A stretch of 64,000 nt of DNA from Treponema sp. (lineage in GTDB: Bacteria; Spirochaetota; Spirochaetia; Treponematales; Breznakiellaceae): NCBI GenBank assembly GCA_009780855.1, contig WQZG01000002.1:1-64000 (forward strand). Direction: 5' to 3'. How positions within the stretch are numbered: the first letter of the stretch is position 1; each line of letters opens with the position of its first letter. Of this stretch, positions 52,913 through 62,419 are shown one piece after another. The notes below the pieces were generated by a model. The model was not told the origin of the DNA. It did no database searches and saw only the letters and a program-made list of their open reading frames with translations. A program made the translations under genes and the position numbers.

Positions 52913-54846
52913 TCCAGTTCCAGGGTTATTATTGTATCCGGTTCAATCGGGGTACCCGGCGGCGGGTTTTGATTTTTGACCCAGCCGTCGCCTGTGATGT
53001 TAAAATGAAGGTCATCGCGCAGAAGGAGGGGAAGAAGCTGACGTTTGGAAACGCCGGTAAAGTCGGGAACTGTCCCGTTTACTTCCGGGTAAGGTAAAGG
53101 CTGCAGCGAAATGGTTCCCGGATGGGTGATCTGCAGGTTAAGGCCCCGCGGAATTCCCAGATAATTTATTAATTCTTCCGCTGCTTCCCGGATCGGCGGC
53201 GCCGCGATTCTTCCTCCAAGAATTTCGCCTTTGGGTTTTACTATTACAAGGTAAAGTATTAATGAAGGGGATTGAGCCGGGAGCATGGCCATGCAGCTCG
53301 CTATAAAATCAGTTGATGAATACCCTTTTGTATTTGGATCATAAAGCTGGGCTGTACCTGTTTTTACCGCCATGGACATATCGGCTACATCGGCCCTCCA
53401 TCCGGTGCCTATGCTGGAAGTGACGTCGGCCATGTAACTGCGCATTTGTCTGGCGGTCTCGGCCTTTAATACCTGTCTGGGCGGGCCGGCGTCATATTCC
53501 CTGGTCTTTTTACCGTCCGCCGAAACTATCTTTGAAACAATCCTGGCCGGGACCAGGATGCCGTCGTTGGCAACTGCCGAAGCGGCCTGGATCATTTGCA
53601 GGGCGGAGACCGCTATTTCCTGGCCAATGGCGATGGTCGGTTTTGACCTTTCTGACCAGTTATCAACCGGACGCAGAAAACCCATGGTCTCCCCGGGATT
53701 GCCGGCATTGGTTCTGGAACCAAAACCGTATTCCCGCAATTTATCATTAAAAACAGGTACAGTAATTCTGTCTGACGCGTAGGCCGCGCCGGCGTTGCAG
53801 GAATAAACGATTATATCCCTGGCGTTGACCCATCCGTGCGCGTCAAGACATCCTATTTTTATAAGTTCTCCAAGACTGGAAACTTTTTCGTACTGGCCGT
53901 TGCAATAAAAAGTAGTATCGCCGTTTATCGCGCCGGTATCCATCATTGCCGAAAGCGAAAATATCTTGAATACAGATCCCGGCTCATAGGACCAGATCGC
54001 CGGCCGGTTCATAAGCGCCGAGTCAGAAGGATTGTTTATGTTGTTGGGATCAAAACTCGGCAGCGAAACAGATCCCAGTATATCTCCGGTCCTGGGGTCC
54101 ATGGCGAGGAACATAACAGCTTCGGCTTTGGTATCCCTGTAGACATTCGCAGAGATATTTTCGAGAATCATCTGAACATTTATATCCAGGGTTAGATAAA
54201 CCTGGGATCCGTTCTGGTATTGTCTTATCCCCGGAGAAGTTGTTACCAGGCTTGGCGAAAGATCATCGTTAAAGGCGTTTTCTATTCCCGCGATTCCGTC
54301 CCGCCCCGAACTTTTTACTGTCCCGGCCGCTTCTTCGGTATTTTTTATGGTCGTTGTGGTAAAACCGATTATCTGGGCGGCCAGACTGCCTTCCGGGTAA
54401 ATACGGTTGATCATGGGTTCAATGCCTACGCCTTTGAGCATACGGTTGGCCTGGGCGTCCTCAATCAGTTTAATGGTTGTATCGTCAACGGATTTTTTTA
54501 AATAGATAAAATTACTGGCCGAGCTGTCAATTTGCTTTTTTATATCGCCGGCCGGGATTTCCAGAATCGGGGCAAGGTCTTTTGCGACCTGTTCGGATCC
54601 GCCTGCTTTATCCATTGAAGGTTTCCAGAAAGTTACGTTGCTCATCCTGGTTTCCATGGCAAGGATTTTCCCGTTGCGGTCCAGGATCGGCCCCCTCCCG
54701 GATACTATTTCTGTACGCATTCCGATAGTACTGTCCTGGCTGCCCAGCATTAAATACGCGTACCGGATTATCAGTGCGGCGGCAGCCGCTCCCAGCAGCG
54801 AGGCAAAAAAAACAAAACGTTTTTTTAATGAAATTCCTTCATTCAT
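52909..54846 (-). CDS. Class B penicillin-binding protein with C-terminal PASTA domain
   Basis: A 645-residue transpeptidase that cross-links peptidoglycan. One transmembrane anchor lies near residues 10-28, then the dimerisation domain (G-R-G-P-I-L-D-R-N-G). The transpeptidase shows S-V-F-K (Ser291), S-C-N, and K-T-G (Lys495). A single PASTA domain ends the protein (V-P-D-F-T-G-V ... P-P-P-G-T-P-I). It resembles FtsI/PBP2-class enzymes with PASTA as in spirochaetes; I give no symbol since FtsI and SpoVD-like roles cannot be separated. ATGA overlaps on both sides couple it to signal peptidase and Maf. Confidence 0.9.
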   Translation of the reverse strand: MNEGISLKKRFVFFASLLGAAAAALIIRYAYLMLGSQDSTIGMRTEIVSGRGPILDRNGKILAMETRMSNVTFWKPSMDKAGGSEQVAKDLAPILEIPAGDIKKQIDSSASNFIYLKKSVDDTTIKLIEDAQANRMLKGVGIEPMINRIYPEGSLAAQIIGFTTTTIKNTEEAAGTVKSSGRDGIAGIENAFNDDLSPSLVTTSPGIRQYQNGSQVYLTLDINVQMILENISANVYRDTKAEAVMFLAMDPRTGDILGSVSLPSFDPNNINNPSDSALMNRPAIWSYEPGSVFKIFSLSAMMDTGAINGDTTFYCNGQYEKVSSLGELIKIGCLDAHGWVNARDIIVYSCNAGAAYASDRITVPVFNDKLREYGFGSRTNAGNPGETMGFLRPVDNWSERSKPTIAIGQEIAVSALQMIQAASAVANDGILVPARIVSKIVSADGKKTREYDAGPPRQVLKAETARQMRSYMADVTSSIGTGWRADVADMSMAVKTGTAQLYDPNTKGYSSTDFIASCMAMLPAQSPSLILYLVIVKPKGEILGGRIAAPPIREAAEELINYLGIPRGLNLQITHPGTISLQPLPYPEVNGTVPDFTGVSKRQLLPLLLRDDLHFNITGDGWVKNQNPPPGTPIEPDTIITLELE

Positions 54847-55247
54847 TTTATACCGATTACCTTCCCGACAATGTTGTCTATTGGTACCGGGCCGTATGAA
54901 CGGGAATCGTAGGAATGGGAACTGTTGTCTCCAAGCGCGTAAAAATAATTCGGAGGGTTAATTTCACCGCAGCGCTTGACCGCGATATCTCCGAAGGGAG
55001 TTGCAAAAATCACAATATCGCCTGTTTTGGGGGCTGACCAGCGAATCAGGTAAGCTGCCGATCCCGGCGGCCTGAGCCCGTAACTGAGTTTATTTACCAG
55101 AATAACTCTACCCGGCATTATGGTAGGTTCCATTGAATGTCCTTCGGCAATCATAAAATCAAATAAAAATAGTTTCATTATCAATGCGGCGGCAAGGGCT
55201 CCGATTACAGCTCTTCCTGCGGGTACGGCAGAAGTCCTTTTTCCCAT
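54843..55247 (-). CDS. lepB: Signal peptidase I (short form)
   Basis: A 134-residue S26 peptidase that cleaves signal peptides, including those of the binding proteins here. One N-terminal membrane segment (~13-33) precedes catalytic E-G-H-S-M-E-P (Ser38); the general-base lysine is in I-A-V-K-R-C (Lys91). The box E motif A-L-G-D-N-S-S-H-S-Y-D-S-R is complete. It is much shorter than E. coli LepB but a normal length for minimal spirochaete or Gram-positive forms. Start ATG lies only 7-8 bases after a -10 box, so the mRNA may be leaderless. Confidence 0.93.
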   Translation of the reverse strand: MGKRTSAVPAGRAVIGALAAALIMKLFLFDFMIAEGHSMEPTIMPGRVILVNKLSYGLRPPGSAAYLIRWSAPKTGDIVIFATPFGDIAVKRCGEINPPNYFYALGDNSSHSYDSRSYGPVPIDNIVGKVIGIK

Positions 55248-55253
55248 ATACGG

Positions 55254-55282
55254 AGTATAATGCTTCCCCCTGTTTATGTCGA
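55254..55282 (-). promoter_or_regulatory. Promoter of the lepB-PBP-Maf operon
   Basis: Minus strand TCGACA (55282-55277) and TATACT (55259-55254), both five of six to consensus, with a 17-bp spacer. A short dyad, GTTTAT and ATAAAC around 55272-55287, overlaps the -35. The start codon is at 55247. Confidence 0.6.
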
Positions 55283-55297
55283 TAAACCAAATATATC

Positions 55298-56647
55298 ATG
55301 GTTAATATTTTTAACAAAAAAACCAAAAGGCGCAGATACAGTTACAGTGTTCCCGCCTGGAAAAAAGACGCCGGCCTGGTGTTTTCCGCAGGGACAGCCG
55401 CGCCCATAAATGTCTTTAAACCGGAAAGTATAGTCTCCCGGGCCAAAAAAAATTCAAATTTACTGAACCGGATTAAATATAAACCCATAGGCGGCAGACG
55501 CCGCCGCCGGAACTTTCCTCCTGTAAAAAATACTAAACAAAAGACATTAAACTTTGCGTTTACCATGCCCCTGCTTCCTGTAATGTGTTTTTTGGTGCTT
55601 GCAACCATTTTTGTCATTGACAACAGGGACGCGATTTCCGCCATGGTCAGCCGCGACGCAATTCCCGCTCTGCCCGCCGATGAAGGGGGCCTGACTGAGA
55701 TGGCTTCGTTTGCCGGCGCCGCATCCGGCGGCACAGCAGGCGTTTCGGCAAATACCGGCATTGCGGCCGGCACGGACACGGCGCTTTCAGCGGCCGCTGC
55801 AGCAGGGGAGGCGCCGGGCACAGTAAGTTCCCCGGGGAATACGGTCATAACCGTGGGCGCGGTCATTTCTGAACCCATAAAGGATCAGCCTGTTCCGCTT
55901 AAAATGACCGAATACTTTGCCTGGGAAAGCTATACGGTCAAAAAGGGCGATTCGGTTTCGTCGATAGCGGCTGCCCACGGGCTCTCGATGGACGCGGTTA
56001 TCGCGTCGAACAATTTAACCAACGCCCATTTACTAAAGATAGGCCAGGTGCTCCGGCTTCCGAACATGAACGGAATTCCCTATGTTGTTAAAAAAGGCGA
56101 CAACCTGTCCAAAATATCCCGCGCCTACAATATTCCCCTGGAAGTATTGGTTGATGTAAACAATATCCAAAAAGACCTGATTATACCCGGCCAAAATATT
56201 TTCCTGCCCGGCGCCAAAATGCCGGCGACCGATTTCAGCAGGGCCCTGGGTACTCTTTTTGTATCGCCGCTCAGCGGCACCAAACCGGCGCTGAGTTCAG
56301 GTTTCGGCTGGAGGGAAGATCCGTTCGGGGCAGGCCAGAAACTTCATGAAGCGATAGATATGGCAATCGCCTCCGGGACGCCGGTAAAGGCCGCGTCTGC
56401 CGGGAAAGTATCCATGGTCGGGGTAAGCGCTGTTTACGGAAATTACATTATTATTAACCACAGCGATAATATGCAGACGCTTTATGCCCATCTTTCGGTC
56501 ATTTCAATTAAAATGGGAGATAACGTAAACCAGGGAACCAAAATCGGGGAAGTCGGCAGCACCGGAATGAGCACCGGACCGCATCTGCATTTTGCCGTTT
56601 ATAAAAACGGCCATGCCGTTAACCCACTTGATTATATAACAATGTAA
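55298..56647 (+). CDS. LysM x2 - M23 peptidoglycan endopeptidase
   Basis: A 449-residue envelope protein. A basic cytoplasmic head (R-R-R-R-R-N near 70) precedes one transmembrane segment (~88-107), then an Ala/Gly-rich linker. Two LysM domains start at Y-T-V-K-K-G-D-S and Y-V-V-K-K-G-D-N, and the C-terminal M23 metallopeptidase shows H-E-A-I-D (H-x3-D) and G-P-H-L-H-F (H-x-H). It probably trims cell-wall cross-links. No ribosome site is obvious before the ATG. The gene is divergent from lepB. Confidence 0.92.
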   Translation: MVNIFNKKTKRRRYSYSVPAWKKDAGLVFSAGTAAPINVFKPESIVSRAKKNSNLLNRIKYKPIGGRRRRRNFPPVKNTKQKTLNFAFTMPLLPVMCFLVLATIFVIDNRDAISAMVSRDAIPALPADEGGLTEMASFAGAASGGTAGVSANTGIAAGTDTALSAAAAAGEAPGTVSSPGNTVITVGAVISEPIKDQPVPLKMTEYFAWESYTVKKGDSVSSIAAAHGLSMDAVIASNNLTNAHLLKIGQVLRLPNMNGIPYVVKKGDNLSKISRAYNIPLEVLVDVNNIQKDLIIPGQNIFLPGAKMPATDFSRALGTLFVSPLSGTKPALSSGFGWREDPFGAGQKLHEAIDMAIASGTPVKAASAGKVSMVGVSAVYGNYIIINHSDNMQTLYAHLSVISIKMGDNVNQGTKIGEVGSTGMSTGPHLHFAVYKNGHAVNPLDYITM

Positions 56648-56682
56648 CTGTTAAAATTGATTATTCCGGCTGCGGAGGTTTT

Positions 56683-56820
56683 ATGCGCAAGCTTTTTATT
56701 ATATTGATATTTTTTATAGCTGTTGTAACGTTTATCAGAGCCATGGATAATTTTGGAAATGTAAAAATAAATGATGTCCCGGAAGTATCCGGAGGCAATA
56801 CGGAAATAAATATTGAATAA
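56683..56820 (+). CDS. Small membrane protein (45 aa), unknown
   Basis: A 45-residue ORF with a good G-C-G-G-A-G-G ribosome site before ATG. Residues 4-18 form one hydrophobic segment (L-F-I-I-L-I-F-F-I-A-V-V), followed by a polar tail ending D-V-P-E-V. It lies 36 bp after the M23 gene and overlaps the next small gene by eight bases, which supports real translation. Function unknown. Confidence 0.55.
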   Translation: MRKLFIILIFFIAVVTFIRAMDNFGNVKINDVPEVSGGNTEINIE

Positions 56821-57028
56821 CAGTGCAGAGCCGTTGAATTTGACATACGTTCCGGCCGGCGGCAATGCTGCCCGCGGAGAATCTTTTATGGAAACCCTGG
56901 ACAATACCTGCGACCGGCTGCAGGAAAAACAGGCCCTGTATTTAATTAAAAAACTGGATAAACTGGACGCACTGCTTGGCGGGCTTGAATCGGAGCTTGA
57001 CTTGTTGATCCAGAAAACTCCCCTTTAA
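56813..57028 (+). CDS. Small helical protein (71 aa), unknown
   Basis: A 71-residue ORF starting at TTG within the preceding gene's end (TTGAATAA). The second half is a heptad-like helix (L-Y-L-I-K-K-L-D-K-L-D-A-L-L-G-G-L) that may form a coiled coil. No family recognised. The 10-bp gap to the next gene suggests it is part of the same operon, maybe a structural or adaptor peptide. Confidence 0.5.
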   Translation: MNNSAEPLNLTYVPAGGNAARGESFMETLDNTCDRLQEKQALYLIKKLDKLDALLGGLESELDLLIQKTPL

Positions 57029-57038
57029 AGAGGCGTAA

Positions 57039-59315
57039 GTGGCTCGCAGGAGTTTCTTCCCGATATTTTTTTCTTTTCTGTTTTTTTTCAATCTTAATAC
57101 ATCTGTCTGGAGCGGCATAATCTTTTCCGATCCCGACATCTCCGATGACAATAAGCTTCTTGTGCGTATGTCGGACGGCGCAGCCGGTATGCTTTTGTTC
57201 TCCGATATTGATACAGGATCGCTTGACGCACTTACGGCATATCCGCAGCAAATTGATCTTATCGATAACAACAGGACCATTTTGGCAAGGAATTCTTTTG
57301 GTTATGCAAAAATTCCGTTAACCGGCGGTCTGCCCGGGCCTTTTTTATCCGGTTCAGACAATAATCCTGAATTTTCTTCCAGAATGAATGAAACTACGGT
57401 TTCGCCTGACGGCCGCTGGATTTTAACCCTGATACCGGATTCACCTGCGGCAGGAACCCTAAAGCTGCTTGATTTAAATTCCGGGGACAGTGTTGCTATT
57501 GCCTCAGGAATTGAAAGGCCTGAAAGGGGTTCGCCGGCTTCGTGGAGTCCGGATTCTACCGCGTTTATTTATTCGCGTTCAAATAAACTCTACTATTGCA
57601 TTGTAAACCAAAACCTGCTGGAATCCGGCCCCCCGGTTGACGAACAGTACAGGTCAATCGGAGACGGAACCCTTGATTCAATTTACTGGGATAGCCGTGA
57701 TATTTTTTATTACCTTAAGGGATCAACCGTTTACAGGGTTGCGGCGGGCGAACTTTTTGTCAGGGCCCTTTATTCGGATTTTTTAAACATAGGAACAGTT
57801 GCCGCCAGAATACCGTTTGAATTCGATCCGGTCAGTGACGCGTTCTGGGTCTCCCCTGACGGCGGCTCTTTGCTCCTGTCAAAGGGCGGCCGCAATATTT
57901 TTTATTATTATATGGACAGCAATGATTACTACGCCTTTAAGTCCGGTCTGCCTTCCCTTGTATTGCCGCGATCCTGTTTTGATATAAAAGTTCTCTGGTC
58001 TCCGTCCGGCTGTATTACATTGCTCGTTTATACCTGGCAGGGGCAGGGTGAATCGATCGCCGCGTGGCGCCTGCAGGCCGGCGCGGATTCTTTTATGCCC
58101 ATGACCGCTCCGCCCGGGGAGAACGCCTGTCTCTCTCCCAATGGTGATACCGTGCTTTTCTTGGGCAGGGACGGTACTTTCCTCTATGATTATACCAACT
58201 GGAAGTTGCTGGAAACGATCAGCAATCTTGCTTCCCATTCCTGTGTTTGGACCGGCGGCAACGAGTTTATTCTGGGCGATGACGAGCGCATAGAAAAAGT
58301 CATATTATTCCCCGGCGGCAGCGGCAGGATTATGGGCAGGGAAACAATATGCCTTTGCGGGGTTCAGAAATTCGGCTTTGGTATGAATTCCGGCAGCAGC
58401 CAGATTCTGGCCCTCTGCGGCGGCGTGTGGTATGCTACCGACGGCAAGACGCCCTGGGCCGAGACCGCAAATCCCAGGCTGCGGCCTGCCTCGTCTGCTT
58501 CCGCGCGTTACAGGGTTTATCTGGAAAACCAAAACTCCGGCCCTTACGAAAATATGCCCATGATCCGCAATACCGAATCGGTTACGACGTTCCCCGCCAT
58601 ACCCGCAGCAAAAACAACTGACAGGCCCGGCCAGCGGGAATTGTCGCAGGCAATGCAAGCGTCGCAGGCAATGCAAGCGTCGCAGGCAATGCAAGCGGCA
58701 CAGGCAATGCGTGTGGCACTTTGTTTTGACCTTTATGATGATGCGGAAGGACTCCCCGCGGTATTGGAAGCCCTTGACCGCCTTAACATAAAAGCGACTT
58801 TCTTTTTGTGCGGCGAATTTATCCGCCGCTATCCGGGCGCTGCAAAAGACATTGCCGCCTGCGGACACGAAACCGCTTCCCTTTTCTATGCTCCGCTTGA
58901 TTTATCGGATTCGCGTTTTCAAATGGACAGTGATTTTATAGTCAGCGGTCTTGCCAGGAACGAAGATGATTTTTTTAACGTAACCGGCAGAGAATTGGCA
59001 CTGATGTGGCATCCTCCCTGGTATACTTCCATAACCGCCGCAACATCAGCAGCCGTTACGGTCGCAGGTTATGTTACCGTTAAACCTGATGTGGATCCCC
59101 AGGACTGGGTAACCGGTATCAACCGCAATTCGCCCGCGCAGATTATTAACCGCATTATGAACGAAGTAAAGTCCGGTTCAGTAATTCCTGTTCGAATCGG
59201 AGCGCTTCCCGGCGGCAGCACAGACGCCCTGTTTAAGCACATCAATTTGCTTTTGGATGTTTTTACCAAAGAAGGTTATTCAATCGTACCGGTTTCGGCA
59301 CTTGTAAGCCGTTAA
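57039..59315 (+). CDS. Beta-propeller / NodB-like polysaccharide deacetylase-fold protein
   Basis: A 758-residue protein, GTG start, with an N-terminal signal peptide (basic then hydrophobic, F-F-S-F-L-F-F-F, ending near S-V-W-S-G). Residues ~40-480 show repeated W/F and D-G/S-P-D-G (V-S-P-D-G-R-W, W-S-P-D-S, V-S-P-D-G-G) like a TolB/WD40 propeller. After a repeat linker (58644-58715) the C-terminal ~200 residues look like a NodB domain (A-T-F-F-L-C-G-E-F-I, A-C-G-H-E-T-A-S). The usual T-F-D-D-G and second zinc His (H-x3-H) are changed (C-F-D-L-Y-D-D, H-E-T-A-S-L-F), so catalysis may be lost. Periplasmic or surface scaffold role is possible. Confidence 0.7.
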   Translation: MARRSFFPIFFSFLFFFNLNTSVWSGIIFSDPDISDDNKLLVRMSDGAAGMLLFSDIDTGSLDALTAYPQQIDLIDNNRTILARNSFGYAKIPLTGGLPGPFLSGSDNNPEFSSRMNETTVSPDGRWILTLIPDSPAAGTLKLLDLNSGDSVAIASGIERPERGSPASWSPDSTAFIYSRSNKLYYCIVNQNLLESGPPVDEQYRSIGDGTLDSIYWDSRDIFYYLKGSTVYRVAAGELFVRALYSDFLNIGTVAARIPFEFDPVSDAFWVSPDGGSLLLSKGGRNIFYYYMDSNDYYAFKSGLPSLVLPRSCFDIKVLWSPSGCITLLVYTWQGQGESIAAWRLQAGADSFMPMTAPPGENACLSPNGDTVLFLGRDGTFLYDYTNWKLLETISNLASHSCVWTGGNEFILGDDERIEKVILFPGGSGRIMGRETICLCGVQKFGFGMNSGSSQILALCGGVWYATDGKTPWAETANPRLRPASSASARYRVYLENQNSGPYENMPMIRNTESVTTFPAIPAAKTTDRPGQRELSQAMQASQAMQASQAMQAAQAMRVALCFDLYDDAEGLPAVLEALDRLNIKATFFLCGEFIRRYPGAAKDIAACGHETASLFYAPLDLSDSRFQMDSDFIVSGLARNEDDFFNVTGRELALMWHPPWYTSITAATSAAVTVAGYVTVKPDVDPQDWVTGINRNSPAQIINRIMNEVKSGSVIPVRIGALPGGSTDALFKHINLLLDVFTKEGYSIVPVSALVSR
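58644..58715 (+). repeat. 18-bp in-frame tandem repeat (S-Q-A-M-Q-A)
   Basis: Three perfect copies of TCGCAGGCAATGCAAGCG (58644, 58662, 58680) and a fourth degenerate one encode a Gln/Ala/Met-rich linker between the propeller and the NodB-like domain. Confidence 0.9.
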
Positions 59316-60515
59316 TTATTTCTTGCTGAAGAACAATCTTATTGAATCAAACAGCCTCTTGAAAAATCCGCCCTGCTCAATTGTTTCCGCCGTAATCAGC
59401 GGTATGCGCCGCAATTCTCCGGCATTATCGTAATAAATAACCTCACCAGCTTTGCTGCCGGCCTCCAGGGGCGCAATCAATGGAGTATTCAGTTCAATTT
59501 TTTGGTAAATATCCAGGCCTCTGTCAATCGGCACGGTGCACTCCAGCGGTTCATTAATGGTCAGGCTTACATTATTGGTTTTACCTTTCCATACCCTGGG
59601 TGTACCCGGATCAGGGGCCGGCAGATATAAAGTTTTAAAATTATCAAAAGCCCAATTGATTAACGCCTTCCCGTCGTCATTGCGGATTTGATCGCCTCCC
59701 GCGACAGGAGCTCCCAGAATTACCGCGAGAAAACGGGTGTCGCCGCGCTTTGCCGTAAGGGCGATATTATAACCGGCCTCGTCGATGTAGCCTGTTTTTA
59801 AACCGTCAACACCGTCCAGAACTCCAAGTAGCCTGTTCCCGTTGCGCTGCACAATAGTGCCTGGCCTGTTCCTGAATACCTGGGCCACGTTTTCGGCTTT
59901 GGGATAGGCAAACTCCCTTACCGAATGTAAATCCTGCAGGGCTTCTGGAAAAGTCTGAATATAGATCCGGCAGAATTCGGCAAAATCACTTGCTGTTGTC
60001 ATATTGAATTCTGAAATCCCGGACGGTTCGTCAAAATGCGTATTACTCATTCCCAGAGCAGCCGCGTTCAGGTTCATTATCTCTGTAAAATCTTTTACAG
60101 TAGGCGCAAAGCATAAAGCTACAGCGACCGCCGCGTCATTGCCGGACGGAACCGCAAGCCCCAGAAGGAGTTCTCCCAGTGTTGTGCGCTGGCCGTCGGC
60201 CAAAAACATAAGACTGGAACGCGGCGGCTGATTAATTGCCCAGCTTTCCCTTGGAGGAATAATTTCGTGATCCAGTGATATATGACCCGCCTTTACTTCG
60301 CTTAATGCAATATAAATGGTCATTAATTTGGTCAGGGAAGCCGGCGGAATTTGTTCATCCGGATTTTTGGTAAACAGAATTGTACCGGTTGCCGCATCCA
60401 TAAGCACCGCGGCTCTGGAAATTATCGCCGGCGGGGTTTGAGAATTTATTTTTGCTGCCGGAATTACTGCCAGCAGAAACAAAAGGAAAAATGAAACAGT
60501 GAATTTTTTATACAT
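59316..60515 (-). CDS. D-alanyl-D-alanine carboxypeptidase (S11)
   Basis: A 399-residue exported serine peptidase, DacA/DacF-type, trimming pentapeptides. The signal peptide covers ~1-25. Catalytic motifs: S-L-T-K in P-P-A-S-L-T-K, S-G-N in V-P-S-G-N-D, and K-T-G in L-K-T-G-Y. The C-terminal beta domain and amphipathic tail (F-F-K-R-L-F-D-S-I-R-L-F-F) fit membrane binding. Convergent with the propeller gene at zero gap. Confidence 0.94.
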   Translation of the reverse strand: MYKKFTVSFFLLFLLAVIPAAKINSQTPPAIISRAAVLMDAATGTILFTKNPDEQIPPASLTKLMTIYIALSEVKAGHISLDHEIIPPRESWAINQPPRSSLMFLADGQRTTLGELLLGLAVPSGNDAAVAVALCFAPTVKDFTEIMNLNAAALGMSNTHFDEPSGISEFNMTTASDFAEFCRIYIQTFPEALQDLHSVREFAYPKAENVAQVFRNRPGTIVQRNGNRLLGVLDGVDGLKTGYIDEAGYNIALTAKRGDTRFLAVILGAPVAGGDQIRNDDGKALINWAFDNFKTLYLPAPDPGTPRVWKGKTNNVSLTINEPLECTVPIDRGLDIYQKIELNTPLIAPLEAGSKAGEVIYYDNAGELRRIPLITAETIEQGGFFKRLFDSIRLFFSKK

Positions 60516-60523
60516 GATTCCCG

Positions 60524-61912
60524 TTAATAAGCCGCCTGTCCGGGCGCCCTGGGGAAGGGGATTACATCGCGGATGTTCACCATGCCGGTCACGTACTGGA
60601 TCAGGCGTTCAAAGCCCAGTCCAAAACCGGAATGCGGGACTGTACCGAACCTTCGCAAATCAAGGTACCATTCGTAATCGGCCTTGTTCAGCCCGATTTC
60701 TGTTATCCTTTTTTCCAGTTTCCCAAGATCTTCTTCCCTCTCCGACCCGCCTATAATTTCACCCAGTCTGGGAACCAGAACATCCATGGCCCGCACAGTT
60801 TTGCCGTCATTGTTCTGCTTCATGTAGAAGGCCTTGATTTCCTTTGGATAGTCGGTAACGATCACAGGACCTTTGACGACTTTTTCTGCCAGGAATTTTT
60901 CGTGTTCGGTCTGTATATCGCAGCCCCAATAAGGTTTAAATTCAAACGGGCCGCCTTTCTCCAGTTCGGTGATTGCCTGTGTATAGGTCATGTGGCCGAA
61001 TTTTGAATTCGCTACAAGCTCCAGAGTCCCGATAATTCCCTTTTCGATATGGGCGTCAAAGAAGCCCAGGTCTGCCGCGCAGTCCTTGAGAACCGCATTA
61101 AAAAGGTACTTTAAAAAATCTTCGGCCAAAGCCATATTGTCTTCCAGCGACGCGAACGCCGCTTCCGGCTCAATCATCCAGAACTCTGCCAGATGCCTGA
61201 CCGTATTGGAATTTTCCGCCCGGAACGTCGGCCCGAATGTGTAGACCCTGGTAAGGGCCTGGGCATATGCTTCAGCTTCAAGCTGGCCCGTTACTGTAAG
61301 GCCTGTCCATTTGCCAAAAAAATCTTTGCTGTAATCCGGAGCCTTGCCGGACTTTGCCAGGCCTTCCATATCCAGGGTTGTAACCTGGAACATGGCGCCC
61401 GCTCCTTCTGCGTCGCTGCCGGTAATAATCGGCGTGTGTATATACTGAAAACCGTTTGACTGGAAAAATTCATGGACAGCGATCGCGAGCCTGTTCCGCA
61501 CACGCGCCACCGCGCCAAAGGTGTTGGTCCGCGGCCTGAGGTGAGCGATTTCCCGTAAAAATTCCAGCGAATGTTTTTTCTTCTGTAAAGGATAAGTCTC
61601 GGTCGGAGCGGCGCCCACAATTTCGATTCCGTCTGACCGGACTTCCACTTTTTGACCGGACGCCGGAGACTCCGCCAATGTTCCCCTGATTATGACCGCC
61701 GTGCCTGTACTTATTAGGCCCAGGGCGTTTTCGGTTTCGGCGGTCAGACTGTCTTCCCTGTTGAACGTACACTGGATACCGTTAAAGCACGAGCCGTCGT
61801 TAACTTCGACAAAAACCAGGTTCTTCATTTCCCGTTTTGTCCTGACCCAGCCGCGGACACTTACAGCGTTACCCGGAACAAACCCAAAAATTTCTTTAAT
61901 CAGGGGAAACAA
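60524..61912 (-). CDS. asnS: Asparaginyl-tRNA synthetase
   Basis: A 462-residue class II tRNA synthetase. An N-terminal OB-fold anticodon domain (V-R-G-W-V-R-T-K-R) precedes the catalytic core: motif 2 F-R-A-E-N-S-N-T and motif 3 G-F-G-L-G-F-E-R-L. The A-x-x-Y-P-L-Q-K-K-K-H-S linker matches AsnS. The start is TTG, after A-A-G-G-A-A-G-G. Located nine bases upstream of the carboxypeptidase gene on the same strand. Confidence 0.95.
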   Translation of the reverse strand: MFPLIKEIFGFVPGNAVSVRGWVRTKREMKNLVFVEVNDGSCFNGIQCTFNREDSLTAETENALGLISTGTAVIIRGTLAESPASGQKVEVRSDGIEIVGAAPTETYPLQKKKHSLEFLREIAHLRPRTNTFGAVARVRNRLAIAVHEFFQSNGFQYIHTPIITGSDAEGAGAMFQVTTLDMEGLAKSGKAPDYSKDFFGKWTGLTVTGQLEAEAYAQALTRVYTFGPTFRAENSNTVRHLAEFWMIEPEAAFASLEDNMALAEDFLKYLFNAVLKDCAADLGFFDAHIEKGIIGTLELVANSKFGHMTYTQAITELEKGGPFEFKPYWGCDIQTEHEKFLAEKVVKGPVIVTDYPKEIKAFYMKQNNDGKTVRAMDVLVPRLGEIIGGSEREEDLGKLEKRITEIGLNKADYEWYLDLRRFGTVPHSGFGLGFERLIQYVTGMVNIRDVIPFPRAPGQAAY

Positions 61913-61933
61913 TTTATGCCTTCCTTAAAAAGT

Positions 61934-62350
61934 TTACCTGCCGCCGAATTGTTTCGAAGTGCAGGCCATTCCGCCAAGAACCATCAAGTGCGCGCCCAGT
62001 CCCCGCAGATAATCCACAAAATTGGGTACCTTCTTGGTAATGGGATAATAAATATCAATAAGGAAAATAAAGACTATCCAGACGATCATCAGAATGATGA
62101 GAAGCAGCTCTGTAATTTCAATTTCTATTCCAAAGAGATCGATTAAAAGCAGAATACCTGCCGCAACCGCGCAGATCCCAAGTACGACAATCACAACTTC
62201 GGCGACATTGCCCCTAAAAATCGCGCTTACCGCCTGCCTAATCTCGCCTTCCCGGAACCAGTTTTTTCCGGATAAACCCAGGATCCCTGTAGCCAGTAAA
62301 TACAATGCCACCGAAATCTGCAAAATAATCATGCTGATACTTTTATTCAT
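61934..62350 (-). CDS. Conserved membrane protein, three-helix (unknown)
   Basis: A 138-residue integral membrane protein with three hydrophobic segments (approximately residues 8-26, 48-70 and 78-98) and a C-terminal soluble tail ending G-G-M-A-C-T-S-K. No named family recognised; similar proteins are common in treponemes. It is 21 bp upstream of asnS on the same strand. Confidence 0.7.
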   Translation of the reverse strand: MNKSISMIILQISVALYLLATGILGLSGKNWFREGEIRQAVSAIFRGNVAEVVIVVLGICAVAAGILLLIDLFGIEIEITELLLIILMIVWIVFIFLIDIYYPITKKVPNFVDYLRGLGAHLMVLGGMACTSKQFGGR

Positions 62351-62419
62351 TTAACTCTCCTTTTGCCGAAGAACCGCCGCGGTTCGCCAGCGGTGTTATT
62401 ATATTATAAAAACTGAACA

